A DNA stretch of 64,000 nucleotides. Source: Chryseobacterium indoltheticum (GTDB lineage: Bacteria; Bacteroidota; Bacteroidia; Flavobacteriales; Weeksellaceae). The notes beneath the pieces were generated by a model that was not told where the DNA came from, searched no databases, and saw only the letters and a program-made list of their open reading frames with translations. How positions within the stretch are numbered: the first letter of the stretch is position 1; each line of letters opens with the position of its first letter. The position numbers and the translations under genes were made by a program. Below are positions 52,324-60,623 of the stretch, one piece after another. The DNA is taken from NCBI RefSeq assembly GCF_003815915.1, contig NZ_CP033929.1, positions 1,426,001 through 1,490,000 on the forward strand. Direction: 5' to 3'.

Positions 52324-52782
52324 TTAAATTGATTGTTTATTTTTAGGAAAATTAATCAGCATCAGTCCAAAACCTAAAAACATAATGTCTTTCAATCTAT
52401 TGGCATTAGGCATCGGCAATCCGTCAACTATTTTTAGCCACCCATCAGGGGCAGGGGTGGTAAACCAAAAACTGATCGTTACCAAAAACATAGCCGTCAT
52501 ACCAAGTGTAGCATAAATTCTGAGTTTTGAAAACCAGATACTTAAAATAATTAAGATAACGATTATGATTTCTGAAATACCGATAATTTTAGCTGTTGTT
52601 GAAACAGACCATACATCATACATCCACGAAGTGAAAGGACTGTTTTCTACCAATAGCTTAATTCCATTTGCTTCCGGGGGCGTAAATTTTAAAAGTGCTA
52701 TCCAAAGCAAAATCGCTACCGTTCCTAAAAGTGAGATGTAATATCCAACTTTATATATTTTTGATTGTAATGTTCCATTCAT
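52324..52782 (-). CDS. DUF417 inner-membrane protein, RclC-like
   Basis: A 152-residue protein with four hydrophobic segments. The family core is visible as LLWIALLKFTPPEANGIKLLVENSPFTSW near residue 25 and the C-terminal LKDIMFLGFGLMLINFP. DUF417 includes E. coli RclC (YkgB), a membrane protein of the reactive-chlorine regulon. With the RclA-like flavoprotein and AraC regulator nearby, this is the second Rcl-type component of the island. Its molecular function is unknown. Confidence 0.85.
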   Translation of the reverse strand: MNGTLQSKIYKVGYYISLLGTVAILLWIALLKFTPPEANGIKLLVENSPFTSWMYDVWSVSTTAKIIGISEIIIVILIILSIWFSKLRIYATLGMTAMFLVTISFWFTTPAPDGWLKIVDGLPMPNANRLKDIMFLGFGLMLINFPKNKQSI

Positions 52783-53018
52783 AGCTTTATTTTTTTAAAT
52801 TGATTTTTTATTATACTATTGGCTTACTCCACACCAGTAAGCAAACCGGCGAATTTATCAATTGATATTCAGCATAGTTTGAGTCGAGGGCTTATTTTCA
52901 GTGGTTGATGTTTCCTGTTTCGTTTTGTTGTTTGCAGGAAAAAAATATAATTGTTGTTATCATGATAAATAATAATTTATTCATTCTTAAAAGTGCTATT
53001 TATTGATAACCAATTCAG
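52783..53018. promoter_or_regulatory. Intergenic region splitting the island run
   Basis: 236-bp gap between minus-strand genes. It has a perfect 12-bp palindrome TTATCATGATAA at 52957-52968 and A/T-rich DNA that could hold a promoter for the DUF417-to-AraC genes. No exact TAnnTTTG box or terminator was found, and no gene. Confidence 0.35.
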
Positions 53019-53498
53019 TTAAAACTCAAACGCCAAGTGCAGCCCGCCATACAGTTCTGTTCTTTTAGAAAGGACTGAACCGACAACGGGACCAAAAGAA
53101 AACCACTTTTTGGGTCTGAAATTAATTTCAGCTTCATTATAAATACCGAAAAAACCATTCTCTCCTTCTTTTTTAGGAATAGTGTAATTCAGTCCTAAAT
53201 GAAGTGTGAGAAAACGATTGGCATTCCATGAGCCAATCAAGGCTAAATCATCATTAACTTCTGCCGAGTTGATAAATTTATGCGTGTAAGAAAGCCCACC
53301 GCCCCATTCTTCATTAACCCAATACGTAACGTGAAACTCTGTTTTGAGCAAGCCTTCTGACAGAGAGGGGGCGTAACTGTATATTATAGATGGACTGAAT
53401 TCCCAAATACCTTTTTCAAATTCTTCCTTTTTTTCTTGTTGTGAAAATCCTGTAAGCGGGAGGCTCAACATAATTAAAAATAGAACTATTTTTCTCAT
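53019..53498 (-). CDS. Small exported, probably outer-membrane beta-barrel-like protein
   Basis: A 159-residue protein with signal peptide (MRKIVLFLIMLSLPLTGFSQ) and a series of amphipathic strands (EFHVTYWVNEEWGGGLSYTHKF; LTLHLGLNYTIPK; INFRPKKWFSFGPVVGS) ending in Phe (HLAFEF), as outer-membrane barrels do. No family is recognised with certainty. It lies in the stress run and may be a small porin-like protein or a lipid-facing sensor. Confidence 0.65.
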   Translation of the reverse strand: MRKIVLFLIMLSLPLTGFSQQEKKEEFEKGIWEFSPSIIYSYAPSLSEGLLKTEFHVTYWVNEEWGGGLSYTHKFINSAEVNDDLALIGSWNANRFLTLHLGLNYTIPKKEGENGFFGIYNEAEINFRPKKWFSFGPVVGSVLSKRTELYGGLHLAFEF

Positions 53499-53551
53499 AT
53501 TACCGTTTTGATCCGTTCAATTATTTCAAGTATATAATCGTTAATGTATCC

Positions 53552-54361
53552 TTACAGCACCATATCTCCTCCATCAACCACCAGCATACTTCCCGTCATA
53601 AAAGCTGCCATATCCGATGCGGCAAACAGTACCACCCTTGCAATATCATCCGGCTCAGCAGCCCTTCCTAACGGGATATTTAGCCTGATGTGTTCCAAGG
53701 CTTCTTCAGCTCCTTTGCTGTCGTGCTCTAAATGTTCAACGGCGGGGGTTTGCACCAGCGTGGGCGCAACGGCCAGCACACGGATGTTGGATGAGGCCAA
53801 ATCACGTGCAAACGCTTTGGTAAAACCGTAAATAGCGTGTTTGGAAGCCACATAATGTGCCGAGTTGGTGGCCGCTTTTAAACCCGAAATAGAATTCATA
53901 TTGATAATTACACCGCCGTCGCTGTTGTGCTGCATCAGTTTTGCAGCCTCCCTTGCACCGGCAAAGGCTCCACGCAAGTTGATGTTCATCAAAAAGTCAT
54001 ATTCCTTATCGCCAATATCCAAAGCACTCATTACGGGAAAAACGCCTGCATTATTTACCCAAATATCCAGTTGCCCCCATTCTTTTTGAGCAAGCGCGGC
54101 AATTTCAGTGGCTTTAGCCGTGTCGGCAACGTTGTAGGCAACGCCTATTGTTTTTACGCCGTTTACTTTTGCAAGATCGGTTGCTGCCTTTTTAACCACA
54201 TCTTCCTGTAAGTCGGTAAGTATTACATTGGCGCCTGCTTCTGCCAGCCGTTTTGCAATAGCTAGACCAATTCCTTGTGCAGCACCTGTTACTACGGCGT
54301 TTCTGCCTTTTAACGAGTATAATTCGTGTAGCGATTTATCAGCGAAATTAATTTTTTGCAT
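53552..54361 (-). CDS. Short-chain dehydrogenase/reductase
   Basis: NAD(P)-dependent classical SDR of 269 residues. Cofactor motif VVTGAAQGIGLAIAKRLAE (TGxxxGIG) near residue 22, NNAGVFP near 107, catalytic Ser-Tyr-Lys in NMNSISGLKAATNSAHYVASKHA (Tyr and Lys of YxxxK), and C-terminal GSMLVVDGGDMVL. The Asp in ILTDLQED suggests NAD preference. The substrate, an aldehyde or ketone, cannot be inferred. Part of the minus-strand island run. Confidence 0.93.
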   Translation of the reverse strand: MQKINFADKSLHELYSLKGRNAVVTGAAQGIGLAIAKRLAEAGANVILTDLQEDVVKKAATDLAKVNGVKTIGVAYNVADTAKATEIAALAQKEWGQLDIWVNNAGVFPVMSALDIGDKEYDFLMNINLRGAFAGAREAAKLMQHNSDGGVIINMNSISGLKAATNSAHYVASKHAIYGFTKAFARDLASSNIRVLAVAPTLVQTPAVEHLEHDSKGAEEALEHIRLNIPLGRAAEPDDIARVVLFAASDMAAFMTGSMLVVDGGDMVL

Positions 54362-54472
54362 AATTTATGTTTTTATTATTTGTTTATCTGTTTTAAATAT
54401 TATTTTGATGGATGATTTACTTCATTTCTAAATCTTAATTCATCAACATCATCCCTGAATTACAAGGTAATC

Positions 54473-54871
54473 TTACAATGCTAATGATCCGGCTTCGGCA
54501 ACTGCATGGTCATTTTCTACCGAACTTCCGCTTACGCCTATTGCTCCGATAATTTCTCCCGCAGTATTTTTAACAGGCACACCACCGGGAAAGGAAATCA
54601 ATCCTCCATTGGAAAGTTCAATATTGTATAATGAGGCTCCCGGTTGTGATAATGCTCCAATGTCGCCCGTATTTATATTGAATAACTTTGCCGTTTTTGC
54701 TTTCTTTATGGCGATATCCAAAGAGCCCAGCCATGCACCATCCATCCTTGCAAATGCCACGAGGTGCACACCACGATCTACTACGGCAATATTCATTAAT
54801 GTATCAATTTCTTTAGCCTTTGTTTTAGCAGCGGCTACTATTTTTTCTGCTTGTTCTAATGTAATGTCCAT
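54473..54871 (-). CDS. GlcG/HbpS-family haem-binding-like protein
   Basis: A 132-residue protein of the GlcG/HbpS family: [43 protein letters not shown] at the N-terminus (two segments), [15 protein letters not shown] and the glycine-rich [20 protein letters not shown] at the end. Family members bind haem or cobalamin (HbpS protects Streptomyces from oxidative stress). No signal peptide here. Its role in this run may be haem sequestration during oxidant stress. Confidence 0.9.
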   Translation of the reverse strand: MDITLEQAEKIVAAAKTKAKEIDTLMNIAVVDRGVHLVAFARMDGAWLGSLDIAIKKAKTAKLFNINTGDIGALSQPGASLYNIELSNGGLISFPGGVPVKNTAGEIIGAIGVSGSSVENDHAVAEAGSLAL

Positions 54872-54892
54872 TTTTTTATGTTTTTAAGTTTA

Positions 54893-55228
54893 TCAAAGTG
54901 CATTTTTACACGCCTCAGCACATTTTCGGCAGGTTTCAGCACATTCCCGGCAATGGTCCATGTGGGGGTGCTTTTCACATTCGGTGGCGCAGGCTTCGCA
55001 TATTTCAATGCATTCTTTCAGCAAATGGGATGCGTGTGCGGAGTTTCGAGAGAGGTAAGATGCCAGTAGATTGCACATTTCTGAGCAGTCTAAATTGCTT
55101 TTGATAGATGAAACCATTGATTTTACGGTTTCTTCGTTAAGCGAGGCTACAGAACAAAAACGACAGGTAGCTGCACATTCATTTAATATAGCAATTAATT
55201 CTGCACTTTTTTGATTTTTGTATTTCAT
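54893..55228 (-). CDS. Four-helix-bundle copper-storage-like protein (Csp)
   Basis: A 111-residue helical protein with 14 cysteines, spaced CxxxC or CxxC along helices: NECAATCRFC, DCSEMC, KECIEICEACATEC, HCRECAETCRKCAEAC. This is the pattern of Csp copper-storage proteins, in which cysteines facing the core of a four-helix bundle bind many Cu(I) ions. No signal peptide, so a cytosolic Csp3-like form. The start is ATG 55228 (a TTG at 55258 is in frame). It lies between the GlcG-like gene and the hydrolase-OsmC gene. Confidence 0.88.
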   Translation of the reverse strand: MKYKNQKSAELIAILNECAATCRFCSVASLNEETVKSMVSSIKSNLDCSEMCNLLASYLSRNSAHASHLLKECIEICEACATECEKHPHMDHCRECAETCRKCAEACKNAL

Positions 55229-55300
55229 TATTATGTTTTTGTGTTTTAATTTAACCAAATAGAGACCTGATTTTTCTATTTATTACCTACCGATTTATCT

Positions 55301-55315
55301 ATCCCGATGTTCGGG
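55301..55315. repeat. Short perfect hairpin after the hydrolase-OsmC gene
   Basis: TCCCGA-TGT-TCGGGA, a 6-bp stem with 3-nt loop, 20 bp beyond the hydrolase-OsmC stop. No T tract follows, so it is more likely a processing site or dispersed repeat than a terminator. Confidence 0.45.
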
Positions 55316-55334
55316 ACAAGTAGTGGTTAAAATT

Positions 55335-56567
55335 TTAATGAACCTCATCCGCTTCCATTCTTTCTGTTTCAATTACCACATTGCCGGTTAAGGTTTTGTG
55401 TACGGGGCATTTAGCGGCTATTTCTGTTAATCGGATGCGTTGCTCTTCCGTTAAGTTTCCGATAAGTTTCAATTTTTTCGAAAGATGGTCTATGTTTCCC
55501 GGCTTTTCAACATCAATCATCAGGTCGTCGCTGTGCTTTTTAGAATACGTGATGTAGGCATACACTTCCTGCAAGTCCCAACCTTTTCTTTCTGCATACA
55601 ATTTCACGGTCAGCACCGAGCAAGAGGCCAAAGCCGCACTTAGAAAATCGTAAGGCGCTGGCCCCAAATCGTTACCTCCAAAGCTTTCTGGCTCATCAGC
55701 AATAAGGCTGTGCTTAAGGGTTTGCATAAAGGTGGTAAACTTATCTTCTTTTACATTTAAGTGCGCCACCAGTTGTTCGCCTTTTGTGTCGAGCATTTCG
55801 TTTTCTGCTTCTCCAAAATAACGCTGTGCCCATGTACCAATCATATCCCCCGCGTATTGACTGTCTTTGCTATTGGTCAATAAATGATCGGCCCCGTCTA
55901 AACTGATGAAGTTTTTTGGGTGAAAAGCAGCGTGGTACAATTTCCGTGCATTTTCAATACCCACGCTGTTGTCGAACGGTGCGTGCATGATGAGCAAGGG
56001 TTTGCGAAGCGATTTTACAATGGCCAATAAATCGGTTTTTTCAAAATCTTTTACAAATTGGGCATCAATTTTAAAGGGGCGTCCCTCAATTTTCACTTCA
56101 ACAGGCGCTTCGCTTTCCAAATCTATTTGTTCGGAAAACAGGCGTTTTGCGTGCGATACTGAAGCTGGCGCACCAATGGTGGCTACTGCTTTAATGTTTT
56201 CCAATTGGGATGCCGCCACAATGGCTGCTGCACCGCCCAAAGAATGTCCTACTAAAAGTGAGGGTGCCTTAAAGTGCTCGCCGAGGTAATCACTTACCGA
56301 AACAAGATCTTCTATATTGCCCGAAAAATGACTTTCTGCAAATTCGCCCTCGCTGTAGCCCAATCCCATAAAATCGAAGCGAACCACGCCAAAGCCGTAA
56401 TTGGTAAGGGTTCTGCTGATGTTGCGCACCGGGGCTAAAGTGCTGTTGCAGGTAAAGCAATGGGCAAAAATGGCATAAGAATGGGGCTTCTGGTTGGCCG
56501 GAAGTTCCAAGTAAGCGCAAAGCTTATTACCTCTTTTGTTGATGATTTCAAGTCTCGTTTTATTCAT
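55335..56567 (-). CDS. Alpha/beta hydrolase fused to OsmC domain
   Basis: A 410-residue bifunctional protein. Residues 1-255 form an alpha/beta hydrolase with nucleophile elbow [10 protein letters not shown] (Ser near 108), acid in HAPFDNSVG and His in GADHLLTN. Residues 270-410 form an OsmC/Ohr domain with the two reactive cysteines in [22 protein letters not shown] helix ([17 protein letters not shown]) and [12 protein letters not shown]. OsmC domains reduce organic hydroperoxides. The fusion is known in other bacteria. It may hydrolyse and detoxify oxidised lipids or esters. Confidence 0.9.
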   Translation of the reverse strand: MNKTRLEIINKRGNKLCAYLELPANQKPHSYAIFAHCFTCNSTLAPVRNISRTLTNYGFGVVRFDFMGLGYSEGEFAESHFSGNIEDLVSVSDYLGEHFKAPSLLVGHSLGGAAAIVAASQLENIKAVATIGAPASVSHAKRLFSEQIDLESEAPVEVKIEGRPFKIDAQFVKDFEKTDLLAIVKSLRKPLLIMHAPFDNSVGIENARKLYHAAFHPKNFISLDGADHLLTNSKDSQYAGDMIGTWAQRYFGEAENEMLDTKGEQLVAHLNVKEDKFTTFMQTLKHSLIADEPESFGGNDLGPAPYDFLSAALASCSVLTVKLYAERKGWDLQEVYAYITYSKKHSDDLMIDVEKPGNIDHLSKKLKLIGNLTEEQRIRLTEIAAKCPVHKTLTGNVVIETERMEADEVH

Positions 56568-56583
56568 GTTTTATCTTTTTGTT

Positions 56584-56707
56584 TCCCGCTGATTTCGCTG
56601 ATTTCATTTCTGCGTTTGTCTGCGTCATCTGCGGGAGTATATTTTTTTATTTCCCGCGGATTTCGCTGATTACGCTGATTTCTATTTCTGCGTTATCTGC
56701 GGGAGAC
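56584..56707. repeat. Composite palindromic repeat, left copy
   Basis: Two 53-bp units (56584-56636 and 56652-56704), each bounded by TCCCGC and GCGGGA, separated by the 15-bp spacer GTATATTTTTTTATT and ending in GAC. Inside are tandem GATTTCGCT and TCTGCG words. A second copy in the same orientation lies at 57106-57223. The last codons of the GxxExxY frame read into this copy. Confidence 0.8.
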
Positions 56708-57087
56708 TATTATAACCGTTTACTTTCCTAAATATGCCATCCTTAATATTTGCTACATTAAAATTTACTAAAATGCCCAGTTTTAACTTCGTTATTTTCA
56801 AATAAGTCAACACTTGTTTATGATGTACTTCTGCGAGGTTTTCTACGGATTTGACTTCAATAATTACTTTATTTTCTACTAATAAATCCAGTCTAAACCC
56901 CCAAGTCCATTTTAACTTCTTTGTAATGAACGGGAACAGGTACCTCACGTTTTACTTGTAGTCCTTGGTTTAGAAGTTCCCATTCCAAAGCAGCCACATA
57001 AACGCTTTCGAGCAAACCAGCACCCAACTCATTATAAATATCAAATATGGCTCCTCTTATTTTGTAGGAAATATCGGTTTCAGTCAT
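56682..57087 (-). pseudogene. GxxExxY protein (PD-(D/E)XK nuclease-like), frameshifted
   Basis: The two halves of a GxxExxY-family protein are in different frames. The N-terminal half from ATG 57087 carries IYNELGAGLLESVYVAALE, containing the GxxExxY motif, and stops shortly after KEVKMDLGV. The C-terminal half carries FRLDLLVENKVIIEVKSVENLAEVH, the D...ExK nuclease-like core, and ends in SLPQITQK. The switch falls at a run of five G (complement of 56898-56902); one G fewer restores a single frame of about 134 residues. Real inactivation, recoding or a sequencing error are all possible. Long repeats flank it. Confidence 0.8.
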
Positions 57088-57105
57088 TGTATTAGTCTTT
57101 TAATT

Positions 57106-57223
57106 TCCCGCTGATTTTATTTTCTGCGTTTATCTGTGCTATCTGCGGGAGTATATTTTTTTTATTTCCCGCGGATTTCGCGGATTTTCGCTGACTTGGT
57201 TTCTGCGTTTATCTGCGGGAGAC
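57106..57223. repeat. Composite palindromic repeat, right copy
   Basis: Units of 45 bp (57106-57150) and 54 bp (57167-57220), each bounded by TCCCGC and GCGGGA, with a 16-bp spacer GTATATTTTTTTTATT and terminal GAC. It parallels the left copy in order, orientation and spacer, and sits between the GxxExxY start and the end of the msrA gene upstream. Confidence 0.8.
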
Positions 57224-57225
57224 AT

Positions 57226-57888
57226 TTAACCTGTTCTGTATGCTTTTTGCAATTCCTGGGGTAAATTTTTAAGCCATTGCGAAGCATTGAAACCTTTCTT
57301 TCCGTCGCCATTTAGCTTCGTAAAATACAGATGCTCATCCCATCGGGCCCCAAATTCTAACCTGGCAAGTTTCACAAACTTTTCGTTCCTGCGGAGGCGA
57401 TGTTTTTGGTGATAGTCTTCGGCAGTCCAGAAATGACTTTTTTGGTCTCCGGCCTCAATCACTTCAGGAGCATTCTCCTTTCCAATTTCTTTAATCAGGT
57501 CTTCTACAACTTGCCGCTGCTCTTCATCAAAAACAAAAAGCAAAGGCCGGTATTGTCCTTGTTTATTGCCGGGAAAAGACCACGATGCGGGATCGCCCAG
57601 CAATTCTTTATAGCTGATCTTGTCTTTATCGTAGATGACTTTTACAACTTCTGCGTGCCCTTTTATGTACTGATAATTTGGCTCCAAAGTTGATGCGCCT
57701 GCGTAGCCAACACGGGTTTGCACCACTCCGGGCATACTTCCAAAATTAGAATCAGGACCCCAAAAGCAACTCATTCCGAAAATCGTTTGATTTAATTTTC
57801 CAGTTTTTACTGCTTCTTCGATTTCTTTAGGAGTGACAAACTTATAGTCTTCAATAAGGTCGTCCGCTTTCGTTTTATTGTCTATCAT
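57226..57888 (-). CDS. MsrA-family peptide-methionine sulfoxide reductase, long form
   Basis: A 220-residue MsrA-fold protein with catalytic Cys41 in QTIFGMSCFWGPDSNFG. It also has YIKGHAEVVKVIYDKDKIS, the RPLLFVFDEEQR segment and AEDYHQKHRLRRN, all family positions. The N-terminal 35 residues and C-terminal 40 residues extend beyond the usual domain. ATG 57888 follows the AKR stop by 22 nt; the open frame extends to 57960 but overlaps that gene. Third MsrA-type protein of the island. Confidence 0.9.
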   Translation of the reverse strand: MIDNKTKADDLIEDYKFVTPKEIEEAVKTGKLNQTIFGMSCFWGPDSNFGSMPGVVQTRVGYAGASTLEPNYQYIKGHAEVVKVIYDKDKISYKELLGDPASWSFPGNKQGQYRPLLFVFDEEQRQVVEDLIKEIGKENAPEVIEAGDQKSHFWTAEDYHQKHRLRRNEKFVKLARLEFGARWDEHLYFTKLNGDGKKGFNASQWLKNLPQELQKAYRTG

Positions 57889-57910
57889 TTTCGTCCTTTT
57901 TTTTATTAGT

Positions 57911-58864
57911 TTAATTCCACTCCAGTTTTTTTCTTTCGTTCCAATAATCTGTTTCGGCAATGTTGTGTTGGTATAACTGATCGATTTCTTCTGTAGTTAA
58001 TTTAAAATCATTTGCCCGTAAGTTGGCCTGTAAATGAGCCTTGTTGTTTGCACCGCTCAACACCTGGGCGTTGGGAAAATGATCCATACAAAAACGCATT
58101 GAAATGGCATCTGTTCCTACGTTATATTTTTTGGCCAGCCCCATCAAAAGGGCATACAGGTTTTCATATCGGGGATAGTGTCCATTTGGTATTAGGCGCC
58201 CGTTAGCCAACGCTTCTTTTATGATGAGCTGCGGCTGTTGCAATTGGTCTTTTATTTTCAGTATCGAGGTATCCAAAATATTAAAGGTCGATTGGTAGGA
58301 GCCGAACAAGGCTTCGCCGTTAACAGTAATTTCCATTGCCTTTTGTAAAACCTCGAGCTGGTTGCTGCCCGTGGTAGTTAGCCCGATAAGGAGGCTGTGC
58401 TCTTTTTTGAGTTGATGCAAACGGTTCAAAATTGCATGATTGTCGAGCACGCCCGTGTCGAGTGTTGCCGAGTGTATCTGATAAATTTTCAGAAATGGCA
58501 GCAACGTTTTGGAAAATGTCCATTGTTGGTTCAGTTTTTCCAGCGAATGTTCCTTTACTTCATGTACTTTGGCATTGGGGTCAAAATTGGCCACATAGGT
58601 ATAGCCCCACTTGGTGGAAACTACAATTTTGGGGTCGTTTTTCTTTTGAAGCCAGCTTGCCAAAAGTTCTTCCGCAAGTCCGTATCCCGGCGAGGTATCA
58701 AAAAAGCGAACGCCCCGGTTGTAAGCTTCATCAAACACCTGATTTCCTTTTTCAATGATTTTATCTAAGGAAAAGGTAACCTCCATATCGCTTTGCTTAA
58801 TATTGATGTACTGTGGCCGCCCAATGGCTGCAGTACCCAACCCTATTTGGTTTGTGCTTTTCAT
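57911..58864 (-). CDS. Aldo-keto reductase
   Basis: NADPH-dependent (alpha/beta)8-barrel oxidoreductase of 317 residues. The N-terminal IGLGTAAIGRPQYIN, the catalytic Asp/Tyr region GVRFFDTSPGYGLAEELLASWL, KWGYTYV with the Lys, and QIHSATLD with the His-type position are visible. Branch resembles D-threo-aldose 1-dehydrogenase/pyridoxal dehydrogenase relatives. It probably clears reactive aldehydes. It is the first gene of the long minus-strand run and its upstream region shares a block with the msrB promoter. Confidence 0.9.
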   Translation of the reverse strand: MKSTNQIGLGTAAIGRPQYINIKQSDMEVTFSLDKIIEKGNQVFDEAYNRGVRFFDTSPGYGLAEELLASWLQKKNDPKIVVSTKWGYTYVANFDPNAKVHEVKEHSLEKLNQQWTFSKTLLPFLKIYQIHSATLDTGVLDNHAILNRLHQLKKEHSLLIGLTTTGSNQLEVLQKAMEITVNGEALFGSYQSTFNILDTSILKIKDQLQQPQLIIKEALANGRLIPNGHYPRYENLYALLMGLAKKYNVGTDAISMRFCMDHFPNAQVLSGANNKAHLQANLRANDFKLTTEEIDQLYQHNIAETDYWNERKKLEWN

Positions 58865-58877
58865 TTGTTCGTTGTTT

Positions 58878-58909
58878 TAGAATTTATTTAAATTAGATTC
58901 CGTTTAATT
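58878..58909 (-). promoter_or_regulatory. Promoter-region block shared with msrB
   Basis: On the minus strand AATTAAACGGAATCTA then ATTTAAATAAATTCTA. It aligns with the block at 44951-44983. The copy lies about 14-45 bp upstream of the aldo-keto reductase ATG, so it may contain the promoter of the whole right part of the island. Confidence 0.55.
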
Positions 58910-59966
58910 TTAAGTGGGAACACTAATACTGAAAAGAAATCTATGACAATTAATAATATGGTGATCAATATTATAGATACAAGGATGGTTGCTTAACTTG
59001 ATTGCAATTTTAGTCCTGAGTTAGTATATTAGTTTTTGTGAAATAGCAGAATTCGCTAAATGGTTTTTATGAATATCATTTGTATCAATTAACTAAAATT
59101 GTAAGTAGTCGGATGATCAAACCTAATACTATTAAAAGTAATATATATTGTTGAAATGAGTTGAAATTAACTTTTTTTATCAACTTATTTTCTTTGAAGT
59201 TAGTGAATTATTTATAAATAGATTAAAATTTCAATAATTTTTTATCAATGTTTTAATAGATTAATGTTATGTAAAATTATCAACTTTGCTTTTATTTTAG
59301 AGAATTTAATGATGCTAGACTAGTATCAGTACAATATTTACGGGTTTTACTTTCACTATAATATCCTTTTCCATTTCTTAACTGGTCTTGTGATGGTTTC
59401 AATTTTTAGACCGATCAAATTTTCTATTTGCTGGCGGGTGAAAGGAAGTTCACAATCATATGGTTAGACTTTAAAACTAAAACCTGTAAGACTATATGAG
59501 AAAACTACGATCTGAAATTGTGGAAGTTATGAATATAGTGAATGAAAAGTAAGAAGAATGGGAGAAACTTCGCTTAAGTTACATTTTCCTGATCCGATTG
59601 CATTCAGATCGGGAAATGAAAATGAGAGAAATTTTTACTAAATAGAGGTCATTCAAAACAATTGAAGCGTCAGAGAACTTACCAGACAGTATATTCAGCC
59701 ATATACGACAGACTAGGTTTTAGTAAAGATAAGGAAAAGATAAAACAACTGGCACAAAAGGGCCAATTATAGAAAGGCCGTACGACGCTGCAATATCCTA
59801 TTATTCTTGCAAAATCTTATAGACCAATTTGGAATTACTATAAAACCCTTCAGTTAAATGTGATCCGAAAAATTCTATATCTTCATTTTATTTGGAATGT
59901 AATAGGTAAGTTTTATTGTATTTTAAAAGATTTCTTGCAATGATAAAGTGGGAAATAATAGAATTT
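58910..59966. other. Gene-poor region with decayed coding fragments
   Basis: About 1.05 kb without an intact gene. The left half is very AT-rich. In the right half, short open fragments occur: one from ATG 59496 (18 codons), one ending at 59772 that reads RQRTYQTVYSAIYDRLGFSK then DKEKIKQLAQKGQL (no start), and one at about 59791-59943. They look like remnants of one or more inactivated genes; I cannot name the family. No terminal repeats or integrase. Confidence 0.45.
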
Positions 59967-60611
59967 TTACTGATTATACAGCCTAAGAATCTCCACCAAT
60001 TCGGGTACGGATCGTATTTTCAGCTTCTCAAAAAGCCTGTTTTTGTAAGTGCTGATCGTCGATGAATGGAGATTAAGTTGATTAGAAATTTCTTTGAGGG
60101 GAAGACCTTCTGCAAGCTTATTGGCAATTTGCAATTCGCGGTCGGATAGTGCTTCAAAGGGTGAGTTTTTTGTCGCACCATTTAACGATTCTAAAAACAT
60201 CGCTTCTTTTACATCTTCACTTGCATACCGGCCTGTACTAAGCATCGCTGTCAGAGCAGTTTCAATTACTGCACTGGAGCTTTGTTTGCTAAGATAGCCA
60301 CCGGCACCCATCTTTAGATAACGCATTGCGTACAACTCTTCATCTTGAGAAGAAAATATGAGAATTTTTAATTGGGGTTTGTGGTTTTTGATGTAATCTA
60401 TCGCTTCCTGAATAGAACCATTAGGCATATTGACATCCATAATGGCCAGATCCAATTCTTCCTTCAAAATTGCTTTGTACAGTGATTTAAAATCCTCCAC
60501 TTCGGAGATTATAGCATCAGGTAAGAGGCGTTTGATAGTTTGTATTAAACCCATCCTCACAATACCGTGATCGTCTGCTACAATAATACGAACGTTTACT
60601 TTTAAGCCCAT
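59967..60611 (-). CDS. NarL/FixJ-type response regulator
   Basis: A 214-residue cytoplasmic regulator. Receiver domain (1-125) with the acidic pair in IIVADDHGIVR, phospho-acceptor Asp in DLAIMDVNMPNG (near residue 58) and Lys in GGYLSKQSS. LuxR-type HTH (about 150-212) with LSDRELQIANKLAEGLPLKEIS and STISTYKNRLFEKL. It is the last gene of a three-gene phosphorelay operon, 12 nt after the soluble kinase gene, and probably the transcriptional output. Confidence 0.94.
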   Translation of the reverse strand: MGLKVNVRIIVADDHGIVRMGLIQTIKRLLPDAIISEVEDFKSLYKAILKEELDLAIMDVNMPNGSIQEAIDYIKNHKPQLKILIFSSQDEELYAMRYLKMGAGGYLSKQSSSAVIETALTAMLSTGRYASEDVKEAMFLESLNGATKNSPFEALSDRELQIANKLAEGLPLKEISNQLNLHSSTISTYKNRLFEKLKIRSVPELVEILRLYNQ

Positions 60612-60623
60612 TATTCTATAAAT

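Noticed and set aside
53544..54431. Several plus-strand frames opposite the short-chain dehydrogenase
   Set aside because: The minus strand encodes a complete SDR with all motifs; the opposite frames are by-products of its codon composition.
56584..57223. CRISPR array
   Set aside because: The units are palindromic and of unequal length with an A/T-rich constant spacer rather than unique spacers; no cas genes are present.
58397..58768. 123- and 108-codon plus-strand frames opposite the aldo-keto reductase
   Set aside because: Shadow frames over a complete enzyme gene, without domain features.
43340..58864. Integrative element with attachment sites
   Set aside because: No integrase, tRNA or flanking direct repeat of att type was found; the shared block at both ends lies at promoter positions.
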